Below, piece by piece: positions 7,232-17,600 of a DNA stretch of 29,881 nucleotides (position 1 is its first letter; each line of letters starts with the position of its first letter). Under the pieces are notes generated by a model. That model worked only from the letters and a program-made list of their open reading frames with translations. It made no database searches and had not been told where the DNA came from. This DNA is from Euryarchaeota archaeon UBA125. Its GTDB lineage: Archaea > Thermoplasmatota > Poseidoniia > Poseidoniales > Thalassarchaeaceae. Made by a program: the position numbers and the translations under genes. Where the stretch lies: positions 1 to 29,881 of the forward strand of contig DAPV01000095.1 in the NCBI GenBank assembly GCA_002502625.1, given 5' to 3'.

Positions 7232-8509
7232 ATGGGGCGAACAGTTCTCGTAGTTGGTGGAGGCGGCAGAGAGCATGCACTTACCATTGGTCTTGTAGAA
7301 AGTCCATCAGTAGATTCAGTTCATGTTTCACCTGGAAATGCAGGTACTTCTGAGATTGCGACCAATCATAATGTATCTGCATCAGATATCGATTCTTTGG
7401 TAAAATTGGCTCAATCTTTAGATGTAGATTTGGTAATAGTCGGACCTGAAGCACCATTGGTTGCTGGACTATCTGATGAATTAAGGAAAAACGGGATTCC
7501 AAGTTTTGGTCCTCATGCTGCAGGAGCGATGCTCGAAGGAAGCAAGGACTTTGCGAAACAAGTTATGCTTGATTTAGGGATTCCAACAGCAGGAGTTCAA
7601 CATCTTACTGCTGATTCTAATTTAGATGAAGCTGTAGATAGATGGGGTTCTCCATGGGTAGTGAAGAGAGATGTACTTGCAGGTGGAAAAGGTGTAGTAG
7701 TTACCGAAGATCGAGATGAAGCGATTGAATTTATTCAAACCTCCATTGAGTCTGATAGCATGGTTTTACTCGAAGAGTTTCTCGAGGGCGAAGAAGCAAG
7801 TATGTTGGTAATGATGGATGAGTCTGGTTACGTTGCATTACCATGTAGTCAAGATCACAAGCGTGTTGGTGAAGGTGATGAGGGGCTAAACACTGGGGGA
7901 ATGGGGGCTTATGCGCCTGCACCGGTTGTCACTGAAGAAGTACATCGTAGAGCAATCTCTGAGATTGTTGAACCTATGCACTCGTTTCTTTCAGCTCAAG
8001 AAATTCCCTATCGTGGTTGTCTATATGTTGGTTTGATGATTTCGACTGATGGCTCCCCTTCAGTTGTTGAATACAATGTTCGTTTTGGGGATCCTGAAAC
8101 ACAAGTTACAGTACCATTGATTTCTAGTGATTTATGCGATTTACTTTTGGCTGTAGCTGAAGGAAATTTATCTAAATCAATGCCTTCTTTCTCTAATGCT
8201 CATGCGCTAACAGTTGTTCTTGCAGCAGAAGGCTACCCAGGTCCACCTGTAAAGGGACGAATTATCTCCGGTAATTCGTCTTCAAATTGGTCGAATTTTT
8301 CTGATGGTAAATCTACGATTCATCATGCTGGTACAGGTTTTTTGAATGATTCAATTGTATCTACTGGTGGTAGAGTTTTAGCTGCAACTGGTATTTCTAA
8401 TGAGTCATTAGAACACGCTAGAGAACTTGCATATATGCGACTTGCAGATGTTCAACTCGAGGGTTCATTTTTCCGCAGAGATATTGGTCATAAAGTATTG
8501 AAAAAGTAG
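7232..8509 (+). CDS. purD: Phosphoribosylamine-glycine ligase (GAR synthetase)
   Basis: PurD joins glycine to 5-phosphoribosylamine using ATP, the second step of purine biosynthesis, in the cytosol. Starting at ATG 7232 gives 425 residues, the normal family length; the in-frame ATG at 7205 adds nine residues not expected before the first strand. Motifs in order: VVGGGGREHAL (9-16 core), PGNAGT, GPEAPLVAGL, SKDFAK, the ATP-grasp lysine region VVKRDVLAGGKGVVV (from about 143), FLEGEEASMLV, DHKRVGEGDEGLNTGGMGAY, and YNVRFGDPETQ (281-291) with acidic metal ligands. The C-terminus has the usual GT...V.TGGRVLA segment. All key residues appear present. It is a complete, ordinary single-domain enzyme. 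A T-run follows the stop at 8512-8516. Confidence 0.97.
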   Translation: MGRTVLVVGGGGREHALTIGLVESPSVDSVHVSPGNAGTSEIATNHNVSASDIDSLVKLAQSLDVDLVIVGPEAPLVAGLSDELRKNGIPSFGPHAAGAMLEGSKDFAKQVMLDLGIPTAGVQHLTADSNLDEAVDRWGSPWVVKRDVLAGGKGVVVTEDRDEAIEFIQTSIESDSMVLLEEFLEGEEASMLVMMDESGYVALPCSQDHKRVGEGDEGLNTGGMGAYAPAPVVTEEVHRRAISEIVEPMHSFLSAQEIPYRGCLYVGLMISTDGSPSVVEYNVRFGDPETQVTVPLISSDLCDLLLAVAEGNLSKSMPSFSNAHALTVVLAAEGYPGPPVKGRIISGNSSSNWSNFSDGKSTIHHAGTGFLNDSIVSTGGRVLAATGISNESLEHARELAYMRLADVQLEGSFFRRDIGHKVLKK

Positions 8510-8616
8510 TCTTTTTCGCCTATTATATTCCGGAAGCGTACCCGTGACCGTTATTAAGACAAGTCAGGTGGGCGCGATGCTACAGCCTACAGGCTGAAAC
8601 ACCGAGAGGAAAAAAC
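8510..8616 (+). promoter_or_regulatory. Leader of the oligosaccharyltransferase gene: T-run, TATA-like box, hairpin, ribosome-binding site
   Basis: After the purD stop there is a short T-run (8512-8516) that could help termination. TATTATATT at 8521-8529 is a TATA-like box; transcription starting about 25 bases later would leave a leader of roughly 60 bases. CAGCCT (8583-8588) and AGGCTG (8591-8596) are perfect inverted arms with two bases between. AGAGGA (8605-8610) sits six bases before the ATG and is a plausible ribosome-binding site. From about 8530 the leader is visibly richer in G and C than the neighbouring genes. The promoter position is a guess from spacing; the inverted repeat is plain in the sequence. 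Confidence 0.4.
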
Positions 8617-11600
8617 ATGGAAACAGAAGCGAACGAAACGACGGCTGATAGCCCCGAAGTCTACGGATTTTTGGGTCCAGTCCTGATGATTGCGATGCTC
8701 GTCATCGCGTTCGTCGGAGCATCCGTCGGATGGATTGATTTGGCAGACTCTGCCGTACAGACCGAACTTGGCTTGACAACCATAATTCTGCTAATAGCAG
8801 GAGTATTTGGATTGGCAGCCCGCCCCACCATTTCTTCCTCTCTTGGTGGTTTTGGGACAACTGCTGTAGTAGTGCTCCTCGGTGCCGTAATGGTATTTGT
8901 AGGGCAGTCTATGGATCAAACTATTCTTTCCTTGACAGGGGCCTTCACCTTAATTTTGGTACATTTACTAGAAAGAAGTGGAAGAACCGAGGAAGCGAAT
9001 CTTGCAGTAGGAGCAATTACTGGATTCATGCTTGCTTTAGCGTTAGGTGCTAGCGCATCTATTACCGAAGGGGGCAATGGTAACGTTTCATATTCCTTAG
9101 ACGATGCTCTTAGAGCTTACAGCATGACAGTATTCATGTCATTCTGGTTACTATCATTGGTACTAAGTGTAGTCCTAGTTACTATTCTTCGTGGGCGAAC
9201 TCAATTCATTTCTCCAGGTACAGGACGTTGGTTCCAGGGTCTACCTGAAGTAATTTCCAAGGATGTCCCTATTGCGTTTGGAGCATGGGCTCTTTTGCAC
9301 GTCATTAGCTTATTCACAATTAAGCAATTACCTGACACTGATATGTACAATATCGGGGTATATCTTGGAAATTGGTGGGCTGTTGGAATAGGAGTTCTCA
9401 TTCTTTTAGTTGCATACTTGAGAACCGAAGGATGGGCTGTAATCTCCGGATTAGTTGCTGTTAATTTAGTGATGTATACTCTTGGATTTATGCAAGAAAA
9501 TACAATGATTAACGAATTCATCAAATCTAATGAATCGCTAACTGATTCGTTCAATCTTTGGTTCACTGATACTCGAGGAGTTATGATGTGGTTCTCATTA
9601 TGGTTTTTCTTTAATTTTGCAGTAGTTGCTGCTGGAAGAAGAGGGCGGTTTGGACCAGTTGCTTATCGTAGAGAACCTGGATTAGCAAGTAAGTGGGTTG
9701 GAAAAAATGGTTATCCGTTAGTCGTTGGTGCAGCTTTAGTATTTGGTTTAATGATTCGAGTAGTTTGGAATATTCTTCCTGCAATGAATGGTTCAGGTAC
9801 AGGTCTTTGGGATATGACTGGAGGTTCTGACCCTTGGTACATGAAGAGAGCAGTAGATTATGTTGTAATGCATCAAAGTCATTTCATTATTGATGCTGAT
9901 CGTTACTATCCATTAGGAGGAGTTAATCCTCGTCCACCTTTATTCACTTGGAGTCTTGCTCTCGGTGGTATGGCTATCAATGCAATAACTGGAATTGAAC
10001 TAGAAACTGCTGTATGGTATAGCGTAGTAGCAATGCCTGCTGTCTTTGGAGCCTTGATTGTACTACCTGTAGCGGCATCTGCACGTACTTTACATTCTAA
10101 GACAGCTGGCGGAATAGCGGCTTGGTTGATTGCTTTGATGCCTAGTCACGTCGGACATTCTACTCTAGGATTGGCTGACCACGATGCATTCGTGATTCTA
10201 TTTATTTCAACAGCATTCTATTTCTGGATTAGAACAGTCCAGACTATTGATGATAGTAAGTTGTTGAAACAATCCGGAATTAATCCTAAATTCTTATTCA
10301 AGGGCATCCAAGAATCATGGAAAGTTAGTCCTCAGACAATGGTCCTTTCAACACTGGCCGGAATGTCATTTGCTACTACTGGACTTGGATGGAAAGGGTT
10401 CGTTTACGGACCAGGTATTGTTTTCTTGATATTCGCAATTCAGATTCTTCTGAATATGTTCCGAAGAAGGGATAGCATGATGCTAACAGCCGCATCAATC
10501 AATATGATGCTGATTACTCTTCTAATGGTTGTTCCAGTATATGGTCACAATCAATTGAATCTTCTCTTCGATCCGTCTGGACTTCAGCCTATGTTCTACA
10601 TTGCAGGTTTGACTTTTGGTTTGGGATGGGTCGCAACTTCATTTAGAGATAAACCCTGGTTACTTGTTCTAGGAGCTACAGTAGTTCTCGCATCAACTTT
10701 TGTAGGTATTCTTGCACTTCTGCAATTCGTACTAAAGATATACAATGGTTGGGATATTCTATTCACTGGAGGATATTATTTCTCTGCGAACAAAATTTTC
10801 GGAACCATTGCTGAAGCTCAGGCTCCTAATCGTGCAACTCTCTTTGCATCATATGGTCCTATAGTCACCATCATGGCTGTATCTTATGCGGTTAGAGGTA
10901 TTTGGGTTGGTCTTCGAAGAAATGATCAAAGTGAGATGTTCTTGGGTGGATGGGTAGTTATTGCTGCATACATGGCTTGGAGTGCAGGCCGATTTATTTT
11001 CAATGCAACTCCTGCAATGGCGATTGCAGGTGCTATATCCATTGTAATGCTCTGGAAAGGCGTCGGATCGGCTGAATTTGTAAGAGCATGGAGAAGAAAG
11101 GGGACCAGTACCCCAGGTGCAAGGGTCAAGTCTGTCGGTACTGCTGCTAGGGCAAGTCCAATGGTACCTGCTGTATTCCTGGTATTCTTGCTTGTTGCAT
11201 CTCAGCACATGACTTATGGTTTGGATTCAGCAATCCCTAGAGGTAGTGAAGAGAAGGCAGATGTTGATTTTGCATTCCATAATCTTCCTCCTGAAATTTT
11301 CCGTACTGCTATCCCATTTACTTCATTGAGTCTACTCAGTAACAGTTATCCTGAAACTGGAACCACTGCCTATGACGCATATTGTCAAGGTTGTAGGTAC
11401 ATGGGTACATTTGGACCTGGATTTAATGGTCAAGATTGGAATAGAGCGTATGAATGGTTGGCAAATCAGGATTCTGATGTTTCATTCAGTGAAAGGCCAG
11501 CATTTGTGTCATGGTGGGATTATGGATTCCAAGCATTAGCACAAGGACAACATCCTTCAGTTTCAGACAACTTCCAGTCGGGTATTCCTGCTACTGGGAA

Positions 11601-14600
11601 TATGTTACTTGCAGATAGTCAAGAAGATTTGTTGATGTTGTTTATTGTAAATCTCGCTATGGGTGATATGGTATACAATGGGGGCTCTTTCTCTAATGAT
11701 TTCATTTCAACTCTCTCTCCACATTTATCCACTAATCAAATTGACGAGTTGTATTCTGTAATTTCAGTCGGAGATGATTCTGAATTCTTTTTATCACGTT
11801 CAATGAGTGTAATAGAAAGTAGCGGTGATACATATCTGCTTAATGGCCATCATCTCGATGCAAATGGATTAAATGACTTAGCAGAGGTATGGGAGGTTCA
11901 TCATAATGGAGAAGTAATCTCTGAACCAGACAGTTCTGAGTCTGCAGCATGGAGTAGCTTCAATGTAACTGTAGGAACTAGTGCTGAAAGAAGCAATGAA
12001 ACATCACACTATGTCATTGGAGGTTACTGGTATACTTCAGATATACTTGAAGGATTATCTGATCCTTCTACTGCTCTTCATCGTCAAAATGCTAGATTCG
12101 CTCTAGCTCGTCAAATGCTTCAATCTTCTTTGGACTTAGAATCATTAGTTGATGTTTATCATCGAATCACAACCAATGTAGGATATGATGTGCCTTCATA
12201 TGAAGGAGGTCCAGGAGAGACATTAAATCGAAATCACGATATTAGATACTTTGCAGTAGATAATAGGCTATATCCTGTTGGTGGATTATACAATGCCATG
12301 GCCGGATATCATAGTTACAACCCTACAGGGATTTTCTACGCTCCAACTACACTTTCTGGGCTTGATCCTGATATGTATATCAAGTCAGTATATCAGACTC
12401 AAAGAGGAGATGGGCCTGTAATCCCACGTACTCAAGCAGAGTATGAAGACGAGTACCTTCTTGATATGACAAAACAAGCTAGTGGTGCTACAGTAGAACC
12501 TATTGAATTGGTTGACATAGATTATCAGCAGAGATCTGATTTCTTTGAAACAATGGTTGCTAGAACATATGTAGGATATGGTTCGACTTCACTTGGTCTT
12601 TCTGGAAGCCCTTCCCAGCCAGGTCAACAATTTGGAGGCTCTAAGCAATATGGTACTCCTGACTCAGTATTGCAGTTTGCTCGTCCACTTCCAGGTGCTA
12701 TGATGAATCACTTTGTGATTGCAAATTGGTATGATGATGGAACTGGAGATCCAGATACAAACAACAACAGTGTCCCTGATATTCATGAAAATGTTGGGTA
12801 TGCAAATACTGGAACTAAGATTATGAAGTACTATTCTGGCGCAACTCTTACTGGAACAGTCGAACTTGGAGATTTTGGCGTTGTTCCTAATGCTAGATTA
12901 CTTATCGAAAGAGATGCTTTCTCTGGAGAGGAAGAAGTTCAGAACAATGGCGAGGTAATCGATAGCGATCCTCGTGATTGGTGGGTTCCTATTGGGTCAG
13001 TAGATGCTGATGAGAATGGAGATTTTTCATTCATTGTTCCTGCAGGGCGAATTAGAGTAACTGCTATGACTGGAATAGTTGATCTTCAATCAGATAGAGA
13101 TGCAATAACATCTGCCAAAGGCAATCAAAATGCTTGGAATACTTGGGATGGAGATCTTCTATCTCCAACTGCTAATGGTGTAAGAATGGTCAATCCAATT
13201 ACTGGAATTCTGGCAAATGTTTCCGGACAACAATGGTTAGGTGAGACATTTGTTAACGTCTCAGGTGCTGCAGGACATAGTAACGGAGAAGAAGTCGTAG
13301 ATGTCTCAATTGTTGTTGAAGCATCTGGAGTAACTGGACAGATTGTATTCACAGGTAATAATGACTTTGAAGGAGATCCAGTCGCCGAATTAGAAATTGA
13401 GATTTCTAACATCTGGGACGAAGTTGATTCTGATGGATATTCATTGAGAACAAGTAATGGTACCATCACCGGAGAAGATCTTCGCTTCAATGGAGAAGGA
13501 GAAGCAATGTTTACTGGTCCAGGTCAGGTTGTAGCAAGTGGAACAATTTCAGTATCTGAATTTACTGGAAATTACACTAGGGCAATCCTTGATGGTCATT
13601 CCTTTACCGGAAATGGTGTCTTCGAAGGAATCGGTGAATTGATTGGAACGGTATTCTATGAAAATGGTTCTGAAGTTTCCGACCCAGTCGCTTGTAACAA
13701 CGCAACCATCCCGAATGGAGAATTTGTTTGTTTGATGAATGGAACTGCTGATGAATATCAAATCATTGGCAAGGTCAAGGCAGATGGTAGATTTACCTCT
13801 AATGGAACTGCATTATTTACTACATTCATGGATAGACGATCGTTTACTGGAACAGGGTCATTCATGATTGATGATAGTGATTCTACTTTGGATCATTATG
13901 GTATTTTCAATGGTTCTGGAACATTTGTAGGTACAGGAACATTTAGCGGAGAAATGGTGAAACCTGGAAGCTTCCATTTAATTGATGCAATACCTGGAGA
14001 GTATCTTGTTGAAGTTACTTATCCGAATGGAGAGACCAGCATAATCCCTCAACCATTGGTAGTTCAGAATGAACCAACAGAAGGTGTAGTTCTTCCAGTT
14101 CCAGCAGCGCATGTATCTGGAATTATTGAAAATGAAAATGGTACTGCATTGCCTGGTCGAGTTCATCTTGTAGGGCCTAATGGTAGTGCCTCTGATACTT
14201 CAGTTGCATGTGAAGAAGCAGGCTATGCTCCATGTTGGATAGATACTGACGAAAATGGTTCATTTGCATTCGGACCTGTTACTAAGGGCAACTATTCATT
14301 ATTGGTGGATAGTGACATGGATGGTTTCAGTGAGACATTTAGGATGTTTATGGTGAACGATGATGATGCCCAGAATATCACATTGGATGATCCAATTTCT
14401 ACATTCCATGACATACACTTCCATTTGTTTGATGATGGAGTACCAGTAGAATTAGAAGAAGGAGATTCGATCAATTTCACTAATGCATATCTCGACAATA
14501 TAGAACCTGTTGTCGCTTTGTATGATGAAACTACTCAGATGTATAATGTGGAAATGCCTCCTGGCGTCTGGTCAGTTACACATGCTTTGAATGGAACTAA

Positions 14601-17600
14601 ACAGTTCTTCTCAGAATTTGATTTCACAGATGTAAATGCAGGCTCTCAAGATATCACTACACAGTTCAACTATGTTGAAAGTACAACTGTTACAGGATAT
14701 TTGACATACGTATTAGATGCAAACAAGCCTGAAGCAGATTTAATCCCTCTATCTAATGGAATCGAAGTCACTGCTCATTGGGGGTCAATCGATGTCTCTG
14801 CATTGACTGACTCAAATGGTATGTTCAGTATGCTTCTACCTGTTGGGGTTGAAGCTAACTTCACATTCCTAACGGTTTCCAGTCAAATGACCGTATCTGA
14901 AAAGCATACTGTGGTTGAAGATATGGTGCTCAACTTGACTGCAGAACCGAGCCATATTATCGGAGGTTCAGTTGATATGAATCGAATAGGAAATCAATAT
15001 GATATCGGAATAATTGATTTTAGACCAATACAGGTCGTTGCTACAAGTCCAGATCATTCGGGTTCATTTGTATTCGATGTAACACCTGATGGTAGATTTA
15101 ACGGACGAATATTACCTGGAACTTGGACTCTTGATGTTCTTGATGAGAGGATGAATGTAACATCTTTGACGGTCAATCATACTGATACTAATGAATCATA
15201 TGACATCATGGCCTATCCTGAGAATATTACAGTCGATGTCCATATTTTTACTGACCATTCATTGGATCAGAATGAGACTAATGGTACAATGCGAACAGTA
15301 GGATTCCAATTGGTACCAATCGAAGGTTCAACTCATGGAGTCGTTATTGAAGTTCTTGAAAATGGATCGGAATGGATTTCTGATGGAATTGCTCGAGTTT
15401 CAGTTGAAGCCGGAGCTTATCGTGTAGTTATTGGTCAACAAGATCCATTAGACTCAAATTCTACTGTTTGGAATACTGGATTTGTAGGAGATATCCCTGA
15501 GGGAGTATATGGATTAAGTAATGGAACTGAACAATTAGTTGTCCCACTATCTCCAGAATGGTTGACTCATGTCAACTTAACAAATCAGTCTGGAGGGCAA
15601 GTTGCTCAGCGAATTGTTACATTCATATCTGTTGATGATTCATTGACATCATTCACCAAATATGTTAACGAAAGTGGCGTAATTAGTGATTATCTCCCAG
15701 AAGGTGATTGGATTGTTACTGTTGATCCGTATATCTCTGGTTCTGATCAAATGGCAGTTTACAGAGGATTAGTTTCAATCGAAGAATCAACCGCACCTGT
15801 AGACCTCTCTATCCAGACAGTTACTTCTGCACATTATCGTATTAATTTGACAGATGCGTCAAATGATCAAGCACTCCAGAGTTATGTTTTAACAGCAAAT
15901 AGCGAAGATGGAATGGGTGAAATTACCCTGTCCTCTACCGGTGAAGATGGTATTGTCGATATTCATCTAATGCCTGGAAATTGGTCGGTTTCATTGAATC
16001 GAACAGACGGGCAAACAAGATGGATTATTGACGACATTAGTATCGGTGATTTGGCAAGCAGTAACGGCTCTCAAGAAATTTCTGTAGAAGCAGAACGTTG
16101 GGTCAATCTTGGAGGAAATCTCTTCTGGGATCTCGATAGTGACGATATGTATGATTCAAATGAAGGCGTAGGCGGAACAAATGTTACTATTACGGATAAT
16201 TCGACAGGTGAGTCAGTTGTAGTAGTTAGTAATGAACAAGGAACTTGGTCTGAGTTTGTGCAAGTACAACGAAATTTCACAATTTCAGCAGCCAAAGAAG
16301 GGTTCAGTTCTAATCAAGAATTTGTAGAAATAGATATTGACACAGTAAGTATTGATCTAGAAATGTCAGCTGCTTTAGTTGCAGTTTCAGGACTCGTAGA
16401 TATACTTCCAGCCGAACGTTGGAATGAGATTTCATCTTCAACATCAATTGTTCTATACCCTGGTATCGGATTTGAGAGACAATCAGTATATCCTGATTTG
16501 GTTATGGAAGATGGAAATTGGACTGGCGAATGGTCAGCTACAATTGAACCTGGAGATTGGGTGGTTTATGTCGTGTATGACTCTGCTGATCTCTCTGAAT
16601 CACAGGTAGGAATAGCAGCATTAGATGCTAGTATCAGTAATGGTGGAGACGTAAATATCACCTTAGAGAATGCAGGAAAAATCAGAATAGGTACTCAATG
16701 GACTGACTTCGATGGTTCTCAATATTCGTTAGCAAATACATCAGTTAGTGGAGCAGATATGATTTCTTCACCATTTGTAAGTTTAAATCTAATTTCAAAG
16801 GGAGCAGGATGGAATATGACAGTCGATTCTTCAGGAGGCATTGAGATGTTGATGCCATCAGGAACTGTGAGTATGGAAAGTGAATTCCATACCACGGAAA
16901 GATCTACCGTAATGGAATATACTGCGGGTCAATCAGTGACTGTTGGTGAATCCCAAGAATCTCCATTATCAATCTTAGAATTCAATCGTCGCGATGATAA
17001 TTCACTAAATATTACAGTAGTGAATGTTGTCGGTGAAGGAAGCGAATTAGATGGTGCAGAGGATATAGTTCTTTTACCCTCAGGAATTTCTTATGACCCT
17101 GTCACCTTTACTTTCAATGTTGATTTTGAAGGAACTTCAGCAGTCGAAACTTACACTGTTTCTGCTGATATTGTAGGTAGTGATTCCACATTCTGGACAT
17201 TAGAAATTAGAAATGAATCTATCTCTGATGAATCCGCAGATGGTGCTTGGAATTCTACTTGGGAAATCGAAATGGGTCTTGAAGATGGAATGTCTCAAAG
17301 TCGTGAGATTACGCTGAGAGTCACCGGTCCTAACCAGTCTTCTTCTCGACACGCTGATCTTGGTCATGCTTTGAATATTCGATTGACTGCTAGCGATACT
17401 TCAGTATACAACGAAAGAGTAACCGTGAGAGTCCCTCAAACTCATGACCTCGGATTTGATGAATCATCATTACAACCAGTGTATGGTGTTAAGCCGGGAG
17501 ACACTACAAGAATCGAAATGACAATTGAAAATAATGGAAATGGTGACGATACAGTTGCCGTAAATCTAACTTCTCTTGCACCTTCTGAGTGGAATATTCT

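Noticed and set aside
7036..7353. Plus-strand frame bridging carS and purD
   Set aside because: It overlaps the conserved C-terminus of CarS and the Gly-rich loop of PurD in another frame.
10849..11208. Antisense frame opposite the STT3 core
   Set aside because: It opposes strongly conserved coding sequence; the composition is that of a shadow and there is no start signal.
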